DNA of 12,049 bases, from the NCBI GenBank assembly GCA_016462625.1, contig JAEMSV010000109.1, positions 1-12,049 on the forward strand, given 5' to 3'. Numbering within the stretch: the stretch's first letter is position 1; the number at the start of each line of letters is the position of its first letter. The translations under genes and the position numbers were made by a program. Origin of the DNA: Solirubrobacteraceae bacterium. Its GTDB lineage: Bacteria; Actinomycetota; Thermoleophilia; Solirubrobacterales; Solirubrobacteraceae. Below are positions 1 to 6,722 of this stretch, piece after piece. The notes beneath the pieces are model-generated. The model saw only the letters and a list, made by a program, of their open reading frames with translations, was not told the DNA's origin and made no database searches.

Positions 1-224
1 GGCACGCCGTTCTCGCGCGTCCCCGCGCCGCCCTTCTGGTGGTGGTCGAAGTCGCCGGCCTCCGGGTCGAAGCGCATGCCGACATCGACGCGCAGATCGG
101 CGGCCGCGTGGGCGTCGGAGTCGCGTGTGCGGACGACCTCGAGATCGGGGTGGCGCAGGCGCAGGGCGGCGATGGCAAAGACGTCGTCGGCGTGGAAGCT
201 GCCGTCGTGGGTGGCGACCTTCAT
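1..224 (-). CDS. MYG1/UPF0160 family metal-dependent hydrolase, N-terminal part (cut by window edge)
   Basis: The 74 complete codons visible read from ATG at 224-222 towards the left edge. The N-terminus has the MYG1 (UPF0160, DHH-like phosphoesterase) pattern: THDGSFHADD at residues 5-14, VVRTRD at 30-35, a VDVG strand near 47-50, then DFDHHQKGG at 58-66. These His/Asp clusters are the metal ligands in the family. Eukaryotic MYG1 is a 3'-5' RNA exonuclease; the bacterial role is poorly known. Family members are about 300 residues, so roughly three quarters of the gene lies outside the window. It diverges from the metallophosphoesterase gene with only 38 bp between the two starts. GAGGGG lies just upstream of ATG, but a TACCGT box 7 nt before ATG suggests a leaderless transcript. 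The family call is firm; the substrate is unknown. Confidence 0.85.
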   Translation of the reverse strand, partial: MKVATHDGSFHADDVFAIAALRLRHPDLEVVRTRDSDAHAAADLRVDVGMRFDPEAGDFDHHQKGGAGTRENGV

Positions 225-231
225 GCCCCTC

Positions 232-237
232 ACGGTA
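232..237 (-). promoter_or_regulatory. Predicted -10 box (TACCGT) of the MYG1-type gene
   Basis: On the minus strand TACCGT fits the actinobacterial -10 pattern TANNNT and ends 7 nt before the ATG at 224, so transcription would begin at or next to the start codon. No good -35 is seen. The same hexamer on the other strand at 248-253 serves the divergent gene. Confidence 0.45.
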
Positions 238-247
238 CGAGGTGGCA

Positions 248-253
248 TACCGT
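248..253 (+). promoter_or_regulatory. Predicted -10 box (TACCGT) of the metallophosphoesterase gene
   Basis: TACCGT ends 9 nt before the ATG at 263. No Shine-Dalgarno sequence precedes that ATG, which fits a leaderless mRNA. It forms an inverted repeat with the -10 box at 232-237, so the dyad is probably just two facing -10 elements rather than an operator. Confidence 0.45.
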
Positions 254-262
254 CCGCGTCCA

Positions 263-910
263 ATGCGCCTGGCCGCGATCGCCGATCTCCACGGGAACCT
301 GCCCGACATCCCGCCCTGCGACGTGCTGCTCATCGGCGGCGATCTCTGCCCTGCCGCGGACCACGACGTGGAGGTCCAGGCCGACTGGCTCGACGGCCCG
401 TTCCGGGCGTGGCTGGAGCGGCTGCCGGCCGAGGAGATCGTCGCGATCGCGGGCAACCACGACTTCGTCTTCGAGCGCGCGCCCGGCCTGCTGCCGGCCG
501 ATCTGCCGTGGGTCTACCTCCAGGACCACGACGAGACGCTCGGCTGCGGCCTGAAGGTCTGGGGCTCGCCGTGGACGCCGTGGTTCTTCGACTGGGCGTT
601 CAACGCGCCGCGCGAGGACGGCGAGGCGTTTCTGGCGGCCCGCTACGCATCGGTGCCGGACGACGTCGACGTGCTGCTCCTCCACGGTCCGCCGCGCGGG
701 TACGGCGACCGGACGGTCCGCGGCATGGAGGTGGGGTCGACGGCGGAGCTCGCGCTCATCGACCGGGTCCGCCCGCGAGCGTGCGTGTTCGGCCACATCC
801 ACGAGGGGCGGGGCGCGTGGATGCGCGACGAGACGCAGCTGGTCAACGCGTCGGCCGTGACCGTGGAGTACGAGCTGCGCGACACGCCGGTCGTGCTGCT
901 CGACGTCTAG
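263..910 (+). CDS. Calcineurin-like metallophosphoesterase (MPPED/239FB-like)
   Basis: A 215-residue cytosolic two-metal phosphoesterase with every core motif in order: DLH at 8-10, GGD at 25-27, GNHD at 64-67, LLLHGPP at 138-144, GHIH at 177-180 and a late Asn195. The TPWFFDWAFN stretch at 105-114 resembles the MPPED1/2 (239FB) subgroup, whose members hydrolyse phosphodiesters such as cyclic nucleotides; the natural substrate here cannot be read from sequence. The start at 263 is chosen because DLH must sit close to the N-terminus; the open frame continues upstream to 125 only as antisense of the neighbour. The stop TAG (908-910) lies in a CTAG that also supplies the stop of the opposite SpoU gene, so the two genes overlap tail to tail. 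Family certain, substrate unknown. Confidence 0.9.
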   Translation: MRLAAIADLHGNLPDIPPCDVLLIGGDLCPAADHDVEVQADWLDGPFRAWLERLPAEEIVAIAGNHDFVFERAPGLLPADLPWVYLQDHDETLGCGLKVWGSPWTPWFFDWAFNAPREDGEAFLAARYASVPDDVDVLLLHGPPRGYGDRTVRGMEVGSTAELALIDRVRPRACVFGHIHEGRGAWMRDETQLVNASAVTVEYELRDTPVVLLDV

Positions 911-1614
911 GCGTAGAGCGTCACCGCGACGGCCGTCGCGAGGTTCAGCGACGAGACGCCCTCGCGCATCGGGATCGAGACCCTCGCGTCCGCGCGCGCG
1001 AGGAGCGCGCCGGTGAGGCCGTGGCGCTCGGTGCCGAAGGCGAGCACTGCGCGGGCGGGCAGCGGGGCGTCGCCCAGCGGTGCGCCGTCGGGGTCGATCG
1101 CGAGGAGCGGGCGGTCGCTCACCGGGAGGTCGTCGATCCGCGCGACCGGCAGCGCGAAGTGCAGCCCCGCGGCGCCGCGCAGGGCGTCGGGGTGCCACGG
1201 GTCCGCCGGGCCGGTCGTCAGGACGGCCGCGGCGTCGGCGGCCGCCGCGACCCGCACACATGCGCCGATGTTCCCCAGCCGGCGCGGCTCCTCGAGGAGC
1301 ACGACGCGGCGCGGAGCCGGGTCGGCGAGGACCGCGGCGACGTCGACGACCGGCCGCCGCGCGATCGCGACGATCCGTCCAGCCGCCGGAACGACGGTCG
1401 GGTCCTCGCCGATCTCCTCGGCGGCGGCCACGCGCTCGGCGACGTCCGGGGCGAGCGCGGCGGCCAGCTCTGCCACCTCGGCGTGATCGGCGCACACCAT
1501 CCGCTCGATCTCCGCACCGAACCGGATCGCGTGCTTGACGGCATGGAAGCCCTCGAGCACGGCGAGCTCCGGCTCCCGCCGCGCGCGGCGGACCTCCTCG
1601 AGCAGCGCGCTCAT
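907..1614 (-). CDS. SpoU/TrmH-family RNA 2'-O-ribose methyltransferase
   Basis: A 235-residue SPOUT methyltransferase that would transfer a methyl group from SAM to a ribose 2'-OH in rRNA or tRNA. Residues 1-100 form the N-terminal substrate-binding part (LEGFHAVKHAI at 20-30, as in RlmB/TsnR-like enzymes). The catalytic domain has motif 1 at 107-123 (N115, G117, R121), motif 2 FGTERHGLT at 193-201 and motif 3 SIPMREGVSSLNLATAVAV at 213-231, which build the knotted SAM site. The ATG at 1614-1612 overlaps the stop of the upstream WYL regulator by 4 bp (ATGA), so the two are translationally coupled. The C-terminal codons also encode a 16-bp perfect palindrome (925-940). The RNA target is not evident; the family assignment is strong. 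Confidence 0.9.
   Translation of the reverse strand: MSALLEEVRRARREPELAVLEGFHAVKHAIRFGAEIERMVCADHAEVAELAAALAPDVAERVAAAEEIGEDPTVVPAAGRIVAIARRPVVDVAAVLADPAPRRVVLLEEPRRLGNIGACVRVAAAADAAAVLTTGPADPWHPDALRGAAGLHFALPVARIDDLPVSDRPLLAIDPDGAPLGDAPLPARAVLAFGTERHGLTGALLARADARVSIPMREGVSSLNLATAVAVTLYA
925..940. terminator. 16-bp perfect palindrome beyond the metallophosphoesterase stop, possible terminator
   Basis: CGCGACGGCCGTCGCG reads the same on both strands and can fold as a 6-bp stem with a GGCC loop. It starts 15 nt after the metallophosphoesterase stop and lies inside the last codons of the SpoU gene. No T-run follows on either strand, so intrinsic termination is uncertain. The conserved motif-3 codons (LATAVAV) may create it by chance. 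Confidence 0.3.
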
Positions 1615-2570
1615 GGCGCCGCGGCCGCGCTCAGCCGCTCCGCGAGCCGGGCGCACTCGTCTCGCAGGACGGCCGGCTCGTGCACCTCGAAGTCCACGCC
1701 GATCATCGCCAGGCGCATCGCCAGCCACTCCAGCGACGCGTCGGTCGCGCGGTACTCGCAGCTGACCGCGTCGATCGGCTCGACGAGGTTCGCCGTCCAC
1801 GGGCTGAGCAGCGCGATCTCCTGCGCCGAGGCCTTGAGCGTCACCCGCGCCTCGTGCCGGGGCGCCGAGCCCGACAGGTTCTTCGACACGTACGCGGCCG
1901 GGTCGCCGCCCGGCAGCGTGCGCGGCTTGAACCGCCGGCCCGCCCCGGAGGGGCGCTCGATCCGGTCGATGCGGAACGTCCGCCAGGCGTCGCGGCCCAG
2001 GTCCCACGCGACGAAGTACCAGCGCTGGCCGAGGTTCACCAGGCTGTGCGGCTCGACGAGGCGGCGGGTCTCCTTGCCGTCCTTCGCGCGGTAGCCGAAG
2101 CGCAGGCACTCCTGGTCGCGGCAGGCGGTGGCGATGACGGTCAGCGTCTGCGGGTCGACCGTCGGCCCGGTGTTGCGCGAGAGCGTCGCCGTCGCCTCGT
2201 TCAGCGCGTGCACGCGCCTGCGCAGGTGCGCGGGAAGGACCTGCTCGAGCTTCACGAGCGCGCGCAGGGACGTCTCCTCGATGCCGTCGACCGACGCGCC
2301 GGCCGCGGTCCGCAGCCCGACTGCGATCGCGACGGCCTCGTCGTCGTCGAGGAGCAGCGGCGGCATCGCGGTGCCCGCCTCGAGGCGGTAGCCGCCGTCG
2401 GGCCCGGTCGTCGCCTGAACCGGATAGCCGAGCTCGCGCAGGCGCTCGACGTCGCGGCGGATGGTGCGCCCGGACACCTCGAGCCGGCTGGCCAGCTCGT
2501 CGCCGGGCCAGTCGCGCCGGGTCTGCAGGAGCGAGAGCAGTTGGAGGAGGCGTCCCGAGGTCTGGGTCAT
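1611..2570 (-). CDS. WYL-domain transcriptional regulator (YafY/DeoR-like HTH)
   Basis: A 319-residue regulator. Residues 5-62 form an HTH_11 winged helix (SGRLLQLLSLLQTRR, then DELASRLEVSGRTIRRDVERL and a GGYRL wing). Residues about 140-207 are a WYL domain with RWYFVAWD at 183-190 (WYF in place of WYL) and RTFRIDRIE at 197-205. The C-terminal WCX extension runs to about 313. WYL domains bind ligands such as nucleotides or nucleic acids. ATG at 2570 is chosen because the HTH begins immediately after it and AGGA lies 4 nt upstream; ATG at 2585 is in frame but would add a five-residue tail unlike the family. It is divergent from an ABC exporter across a palindrome (2593-2617), which suggests it controls that exporter and itself. 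The SpoU gene follows with ATGA overlap. Confidence 0.92.
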   Translation of the reverse strand: MTQTSGRLLQLLSLLQTRRDWPGDELASRLEVSGRTIRRDVERLRELGYPVQATTGPDGGYRLEAGTAMPPLLLDDDEAVAIAVGLRTAAGASVDGIEETSLRALVKLEQVLPAHLRRRVHALNEATATLSRNTGPTVDPQTLTVIATACRDQECLRFGYRAKDGKETRRLVEPHSLVNLGQRWYFVAWDLGRDAWRTFRIDRIERPSGAGRRFKPRTLPGGDPAAYVSKNLSGSAPRHEARVTLKASAQEIALLSPWTANLVEPIDAVSCEYRATDASLEWLAMRLAMIGVDFEVHEPAVLRDECARLAERLSAAAAP

Positions 2571-2592
2571 GACGTCCTGCAACATTCCATCA

Positions 2593-2617
2593 GTTGCGGC
2601 CAGGTCCTGGCCTAAAC
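2593..2617. promoter_or_regulatory. Palindromic operator candidate between the WYL regulator and the ABC exporter
   Basis: The core GGCCAGG-T-CCTGGCC (2598-2612) is a perfect 15-bp dyad. Two bases further out on each side GTT (2593-2595) pairs with AAC (2615-2617), so 20 of 24 arm positions are symmetrical around T2605. It lies midway between the two start codons (35 and 32 bp away) and covers the place expected for the -35 element of the exporter promoter. Placement and symmetry suggest a dimeric regulator site, most simply for the divergent WYL protein. Confidence 0.55.
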
Positions 2618-2623
2618 CGGGAA

Positions 2624-2629
2624 TACGTT
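2624..2629 (+). promoter_or_regulatory. Predicted -10 box (TACGTT) of the ABC exporter operon
   Basis: TACGTT matches TANNNT and ends 7 nt before the ATG at 2637, which has no Shine-Dalgarno sequence, so a leaderless transcript is likely. The -35 region at 17-18 nt spacing (2600-2606) falls inside the palindrome and has a poor consensus, as expected for a regulated promoter. Confidence 0.5.
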
Positions 2630-2636
2630 CCGCGAC

Positions 2637-3629
2637 ATGATCTCCTCTCTCCCCTCCGAGGGCCCCGCGATCAGCGTCCGGGGCCTGGTGAAGACGTACG
2701 GCGACGTGCGCGCGGTCGACGGGGTCGACTTCGACGTCCGCGCCGGGACCGTCCTCGGGCTCCTGGGACCGAACGGTGCGGGCAAGACCACCACGGTCAA
2801 GGTCCTCACGACGCTGCAGAAGCCCGACGCGGGGACGATCCTCGTCGACGGGATCGATGCCGTCGAGGAAGCCCCGAAGCTGCGTGCCCACATCGGGCTC
2901 GCCGGCCAGCACGCGTCGATCGACGAAGGGCTGACGGGCACGGAGAACCTCGTGATGGTCGGCCGGCTGTACGGCATGAGCCGCCGCGTCGCGAAGGTCC
3001 GCGCCGGCGAGCTGCTCGAGCAGTTCTCGCTCACCGACGCCGCGGGCCGCCCGGCCAAGACCTATTCCGGCGGCATGCGCCGGCGCCTCGACCTCGCAGC
3101 ATCGCTGGTGGCCAAGCCGCGCGTCCTGTTCCTCGACGAGCCGACGACAGGGCTGGACCCGCGCAGCCGGCTCGACCTGTGGGAGGTGATCGAGGCGCTG
3201 GTCGCGGACGGGACTACCGTGCTGCTGACGACGCAGTACCTCGACGAGGCCGACCGCCTGGCCGACGACATCGCGGTCATCGATCACGGGCGCGTCATCG
3301 CGCACGGCACCCCGGACGAGCTGAAGGAGCGCGTCGGTGGGGACCGCCTCGAGGTCGTGCTCGAGGACGTCGCGCAGGCACCGCGAGCCATCGACGCGCT
3401 GGCGTCGATGTCGCCCGACGAGCCGGTCGTCGAGGACGGCACGGTGAAGCTCTCCGTCCGCCAGCGCTCGGGCACGATCGTCGAGGCCGTCCGGCGGCTG
3501 GACGACGCAGGCGTGGGCGTCGAGGACATCGGGCTGCGCCGCCCGACGATGGACGACGTGTTCCTGTCGCTCACCGGCCACGCGGCCGAGAAGGCGACCG
3601 ACGACGAGACCGACGAGGTTGCGGCATGA
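2637..3629 (+). CDS. ABC-2 exporter ATP-binding protein, DrrA (daunorubicin resistance) type
   Basis: A 330-residue ATPase that would power the adjacent ABC-2 permease. Visible are Walker A GPNGAGKT (44-51), the Q-loop Q91, signature YSGGMRRRLDLA (143-154), Walker B VLFLDEPT (163-170) and D-loop GLDP (172-175). The switch position is Gln200 in TTQYLDEAD rather than His, as is usual in DrrA-type exporters. Residues about 225-330 are the extra C-terminal domain of this subfamily, ending in a PTMDDVFLSLTGH motif. It starts at 2637 behind a TANNNT box and overlaps the permease start (ATGA at 3626-3629). The family exports drugs, lipids or natural products; the substrate here is unknown. Divergent from a WYL regulator that probably controls it. 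Confidence 0.93.
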   Translation: MISSLPSEGPAISVRGLVKTYGDVRAVDGVDFDVRAGTVLGLLGPNGAGKTTTVKVLTTLQKPDAGTILVDGIDAVEEAPKLRAHIGLAGQHASIDEGLTGTENLVMVGRLYGMSRRVAKVRAGELLEQFSLTDAAGRPAKTYSGGMRRRLDLAASLVAKPRVLFLDEPTTGLDPRSRLDLWEVIEALVADGTTVLLTTQYLDEADRLADDIAVIDHGRVIAHGTPDELKERVGGDRLEVVLEDVAQAPRAIDALASMSPDEPVVEDGTVKLSVRQRSGTIVEAVRRLDDAGVGVEDIGLRRPTMDDVFLSLTGHAAEKATDDETDEVAA

Positions 3630-4390
3630 GACGACTGGCTTCCGACACCCTGGTGATGGCCGAGCGCCAGCTGATCCGGCTGCCCCGCAACCCGGACCTG
3701 TTCACGGCCTTCACGATCCAGCCGATCATGTTCGTGCTGCTGTTCGTCTACGTCTTCGGCGGGGCGATCAACACGCCGGGCTACGACTACGTCGACTTCC
3801 TGATCCCGGGCATCATCGTCCAGAACGTGGCGTTCGGCGGGTTCGTGACGGCGGTGAGCCTGGCGGAGGATCTGAACCGCGGGCTCATCGATCGGTTCCG
3901 CTCGCTGCCGATGGCGCGGGCGGCGCTCTTGGCCGGCCGCACCTTCGCCGACATCGTGACGAACGCGATCTCGATGACGATCCTCATCGTGACCGGGTTG
4001 ATCATCGGCTTCTCGTTCGACGCGAACGTGGTCGACATCGTCGCGGGCATGCTGGTCCTGCTGCTGTTCGGCTACGCGTTCAGCTGGGTGTTCGCGCTGA
4101 TCGGAATGGTCGTCTCGACGCCCGAATCGGCGAACGCCCTCGGCTTCATGCTGATCTTCCCGCTGACGTTCATCAGCTCGGCGTTCGTGCCGGTGGAGTC
4201 GATGCCCGGTGGGCTGGAGTGGTTCGCGGAGGTCAACCCGTTCACGGTCGTCGTCGACGCGATGCGGCACCTGTGGCTCGGCGCGCCGTCCCCGACGAGT
4301 GTGTGGGCCGCGGTCGCCTGGTCGCTCGCGATCATCGCGGTCTTCGCGCCGCTGGCCGTGTGGCGGTACCGCGCGGCGGCCGAGCGGTAG
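3626..4390 (+). CDS. ABC-2 type permease, DrrB-like
   Basis: A 254-residue integral membrane protein with about six hydrophobic helices (roughly 30-46, 58-79, 108-129, 137-163, 168-190, 227-246). The ABC-2 features are present: EDLNRGLIDRFRSLPMAR at 81-98, a cytoplasmic segment that contacts the ATPase, and FISSAFVPVESMPGGLEW at 182-199 followed by VNPFTVVVDAMR (203-213). Its ATG overlaps the ATPase stop by 4 bp, so the two are translationally coupled and form the exporter. An apparent N-terminal extension of the frame back to 2594 is the ATPase gene read in another frame. It converges on the FkbM gene, with 10 bp between stops. Confidence 0.92.
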   Translation: MRRLASDTLVMAERQLIRLPRNPDLFTAFTIQPIMFVLLFVYVFGGAINTPGYDYVDFLIPGIIVQNVAFGGFVTAVSLAEDLNRGLIDRFRSLPMARAALLAGRTFADIVTNAISMTILIVTGLIIGFSFDANVVDIVAGMLVLLLFGYAFSWVFALIGMVVSTPESANALGFMLIFPLTFISSAFVPVESMPGGLEWFAEVNPFTVVVDAMRHLWLGAPSPTSVWAAVAWSLAIIAVFAPLAVWRYRAAAER

Positions 4391-4400
4391 CCCGCGGGAT

Positions 4401-5108
4401 TCAGGACCTCACGAGCGTGAAGCTCGTGGGGTCCTTGCGCGCGGCGATCTCGAAGCCGCGGATCCGCAGGTCGTCGAGCAGCGCCCGCGCGCGGCCGGCC
4501 GACTCGTTGTGGTGCAGCTCGACGCAGAGCACGAGCGTGCCCATCGTGTCGAGGTTGAGCGTCGGCAGGACCTCGTACTCGCTGCCCTCGACGTCCAGCT
4601 TCAGCAGTTCGACCGTGTTGTCGCCGAACTCGTGCATGAGGGAGGGCAGCGACCGGCCGGAGCGCACGAATGCCTGCCGCGTTCCGTAGAGGTTCACGGC
4701 GGAGACCGAGCCCGCCTCCTCGTCCTGGCGGCCGAAGAGCTCGATCGGGCCGTCGCCGGCGGTGATGGCGTAGGGGTGGAAGCTGTACCGAGGGTCGTGA
4801 CCCGCCGCCTCGAGCGCCATCTCGCCAAACCGCGGGTACGGATCGAACGCGCGGACCCGGGCGCCGTAGCGCTGCAGCAGCTCGACGTCGAAGCTCACGT
4901 CCGCGCCAGTGCCGACGCTGTAACAGCACCAGTCCGCGGTGACCGTGTCGGCGGGGATCCACCAGCCGCCGTAGCCGGTGCCGAGGTGGACCATCGGCAT
5001 CCTCGACTCGATCGGCGCCCGGGCGAGGCTGCGCTCGAACACGCGGCGGCGCGCGGCGTTCGCGATCTTCGCCGGGCGGAGCAGCTCGTGTGCGGGCCCG
5101 TGGGCCAT
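4401..5108 (-). CDS. FkbM family SAM-dependent methyltransferase
   Basis: A 235-residue Rossmann-fold methyltransferase of the FkbM type. Residues 40-53 (VHLGTGYGGWWIPA) are the usual lead-in. Motif I is CCYSVGTGADVSFDVELL (61-78), followed by the acidic residue D89 in VRAFDPYP at the end of strand 2. The diagnostic LLKLDVEGSEYEVL is at 168-181 and VLCVELHH at 193-200. FkbM proteins O-methylate sugars or polyketide hydroxyls, but no glycosyltransferase or biosynthetic neighbours are visible, so its substrate is open. ATG at 5108 is supported by a TAAGGT box 9 nt upstream. The stop and last ten codons lie in a 13-bp hairpin shared with the 3' region of the convergent exporter operon. Confidence 0.88.
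   Translation of the reverse strand: MAHGPAHELLRPAKIANAARRRVFERSLARAPIESRMPMVHLGTGYGGWWIPADTVTADWCCYSVGTGADVSFDVELLQRYGARVRAFDPYPRFGEMALEAAGHDPRYSFHPYAITAGDGPIELFGRQDEEAGSVSAVNLYGTRQAFVRSGRSLPSLMHEFGDNTVELLKLDVEGSEYEVLPTLNLDTMGTLVLCVELHHNESAGRARALLDDLRIRGFEIAARKDPTSFTLVRS
4403..4435. terminator. Long hairpin at the exporter/FkbM convergence, probable terminator
   Basis: Arms AGGACCTCACGAG (4403-4415) and CTCGTGGGGTCCT (4423-4435) pair along 13 bp with one G-U and a 7-nt loop. It begins 13 nt after the permease stop and includes the last codons and part of the stop of the FkbM gene. There is no T-run after it on either strand. It is the strongest stem at any gene end in the window; termination in either direction is plausible but unproven. 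Confidence 0.5.
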
Positions 5109-5117
5109 GGCCGCCCG

Positions 5118-5123
5118 ACCTTA
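5118..5123 (-). promoter_or_regulatory. Predicted promoter of the FkbM gene (-10 TAAGGT)
   Basis: On the minus strand TAAGGT ends 9 nt before the ATG at 5108, and TCGACG (5146-5141) sits 17 nt upstream of it as a reasonable -35. No Shine-Dalgarno sequence precedes the ATG, so the mRNA is probably leaderless and separate from the upstream RTX-like gene, whose stop is 57 bp away. Confidence 0.5.
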
Positions 5124-5165
5124 GGTGGCGGGTGCGCGCGCGTCGACGGTGTTGGCGCAGGCGCG

Positions 5166-6668
5166 TCAGCCGGAAAGCCGTGCAACACGGATCGTTGCCG
5201 TCGCGCCGATCGCGGCGACGCCGCTGGGATCGGTCGCGGTGACCTTGATCGTGTGGCTGCCGCGGGTCCGGACCCGGACCCGGAGCGCGAACCGGCCACG
5301 CGCGTCGGTGGTGCCCTTGGCGAGCACGCGGCGGCCATTCCGGAGGACGACCCGGGCCTCGGGGATGACCGCGCCGTTCGCGCGGGTCACCTCGCCTTTG
5401 ACGGCCGCGGTCCCGGGGCGGCGCAGGACGATGCGCGTGTGGCCGAGGCGGATGACCGGCGGCGAGAGCACCGGGGGGAGGACGACGGTGCCGCGAGGCG
5501 GCGTGCCGCTCGGGGTGAAGATCGGCGGCGGCGGGTCCTGCCGCGGCGGATCCGGCGGCGGCTTGGGGCCGACCTCGCAGTCGCCGAGCGCGTACCCGCT
5601 GTCGAGGATCAGCGTGTCGGTGCCACCGCCGCAGGAGATGTAGTCGTACTCGCCCGCGGTCCCGCGCGCGTCGATCGTGTCGTCGCCTGAAGCGCCGGTG
5701 AGGAAGGCGTACATCGGGTCACCGGAGGGGAACCGCGTGCCGTCGTCGCCGTTGAGGAAGTCGATCCCGGTGCCGCCTGTGATCTTGTCCGCGCCGGCGT
5801 TGCCGTAGAGGCTGTCGCGCCCGTCGCTCCCCGTGATGGTGTCGTCGCCCGGGCCCCCATGGAGCTCGATCGGGGTGGACGTCGTCATCGTGTCGTTCCC
5901 CGCCGATCCGAGGACGTACTCCACGGGCCCATAGCGGTCGACCTCGGTCCCTCCCCCCGGTGAGGTGACGGCGATGAAGGCGCCGGCGGTCACGTCGGAG
6001 TCCCGCGACACGCTGATCTTCAGCGGCCCGGGACGGCGCGCGTAGCCAGCGAGGATCGCGCCGCGGTTGGTCCAGGCCCGGTCGTCGCCGAGCCCGCCGT
6101 CGACGGCGTCCCAGCCGCCCATCCCGATGAAGGTGTTGTTCCCCGCGTCGCCGATGAAGTCGTCGCGGTCGTCGGTCCCTGCAGCCTCTTCGAAGCCCGT
6201 GACCTCGTCGTGCTCGGAGGAGAACATCCCGTCGACGACGCCCAGCGCGAGGTCCACACGCACCCCGTTCTGCCGGACGCCACCGCGGTAGCCGAGGTTC
6301 GCGCCGATCCCGAGCCCGTGGTAAAGCCGGTCCCGGCCCGCGCCGGCGTCGGCGACGTCGTTGCCGAGGCCCGGGTCGATGCTCTCGTCGTGGGCACTGC
6401 CGTAGAGCTTGTCGTCGCCATCACCGCCGGCCAGGAAGATGGCGACGTCGGCGGGGACACTCCCGATGTGCACGGTGTCATTGCCTGGTCCCATGTCGAG
6501 CAGGAGCACGTCGTTGGCGCCGATCGACTGCGTGCACGTGACGACCGCACCGGCAGCGCCCCCGCCGGTGCAGAAGCTCCCGGGATCGACGCTGGTCGTG
6601 GGCCCCGGCGTGTAGGTGATCGTGGAGCTCGTCGCCGAAACCGTCAGAAGCATCCGTGCTGGCCTCAT
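5166..6668 (-). CDS. RTX-like calcium-binding repeat protein with C-terminal Ig/Big-like domain
   Basis: A 500-residue protein. Glycine/aspartate nonapeptides of the hemolysin-type calcium-binding (RTX) kind occur as separate clusters: GPGNDTVHIG (60-69), GGDGDDKLYG (81-90), GLGNDVADAGAGRD (100-113), GDAGNNTFIGMGG (173-185), GSAGNDT (254-260), GGPGDDTITG to about 308, and GASGDDTID (325-333). Paired Cys lie at 33/45 and 346/364. A proline-rich linker (about 367-404) leads to a beta-rich domain (405-497) resembling a Big/carboxypeptidase-regulatory fold (GEVTRANGAVIPEARV, then TTDARGRFALRV). Such proteins are normally exported and structural or adhesive; no enzyme domain is seen. Start at 6668 follows a TATCTT box; ATG at 6653 is an alternative. 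Oddly, no convincing signal peptide is present. A longer open frame up to 7577 is antisense to the NmrA-like gene and is not part of it. Confidence 0.82.
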   Translation of the reverse strand: MRPARMLLTVSATSSTITYTPGPTTSVDPGSFCTGGGAAGAVVTCTQSIGANDVLLLDMGPGNDTVHIGSVPADVAIFLAGGDGDDKLYGSAHDESIDPGLGNDVADAGAGRDRLYHGLGIGANLGYRGGVRQNGVRVDLALGVVDGMFSSEHDEVTGFEEAAGTDDRDDFIGDAGNNTFIGMGGWDAVDGGLGDDRAWTNRGAILAGYARRPGPLKISVSRDSDVTAGAFIAVTSPGGGTEVDRYGPVEYVLGSAGNDTMTTSTPIELHGGPGDDTITGSDGRDSLYGNAGADKITGGTGIDFLNGDDGTRFPSGDPMYAFLTGASGDDTIDARGTAGEYDYISCGGGTDTLILDSGYALGDCEVGPKPPPDPPRQDPPPPIFTPSGTPPRGTVVLPPVLSPPVIRLGHTRIVLRRPGTAAVKGEVTRANGAVIPEARVVLRNGRRVLAKGTTDARGRFALRVRVRTRGSHTIKVTATDPSGVAAIGATATIRVARLSG

Positions 6669-6676
6669 CGCGACTG

Positions 6677-6682
6677 AAGATA
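6677..6682 (-). promoter_or_regulatory. Predicted -10 box (TATCTT) of the RTX-like gene
   Basis: TATCTT on the minus strand ends 8 nt before the ATG at 6668 and supports that start as a leaderless one. A GGAG further upstream is too far away to act as a ribosome binding site. No clear -35 is seen. Confidence 0.45.
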
Positions 6683-6710
6683 TGCAGCTCCAGAGTGGTG
6701 GCGGGGTCGT

Positions 6711-6716
6711 CACAAT
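6711..6716 (+). promoter_or_regulatory. Possible -10 box (CACAAT) of the NmrA-like gene
   Basis: CACAAT ends 6 nt before the ATG at 6723. It keeps only the A and final T of TANNNT plus extra A/T, so it is weaker than the other boxes here. No ribosome binding site is visible, which again fits a leaderless start. Confidence 0.3.
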
Positions 6717-6722
6717 GGGTGC

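Noticed and set aside
76..2094. 672-codon open frame on the plus strand
   Set aside because: Arginine-rich, low-complexity translation typical of antisense or off-frame reading in GC-rich DNA; it crosses three well-supported genes with clear family motifs.
3234..3242. Gln in place of the switch His in the ABC ATPase, considered as an inactive ATPase
   Set aside because: TTQYLDEAD is the normal form in DrrA-type exporters.
2571..3581. N-terminal extension of the WYL regulator frame
   Set aside because: It is antisense to the ABC ATPase gene; the regulator's HTH begins directly after ATG 2570, which has AGGA upstream.
4401..5108. FkbM methyltransferase as part of a polyketide or glycan cluster
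   Set aside because: No glycosyltransferase, PKS or sugar gene is visible on either side; it appears to be a single gene.
5700..6500. Possible DNA tandem repeat array
   Set aside because: The similarity is at the protein level (calcium-binding nonapeptides); the DNA copies are diverged and irregularly spaced.
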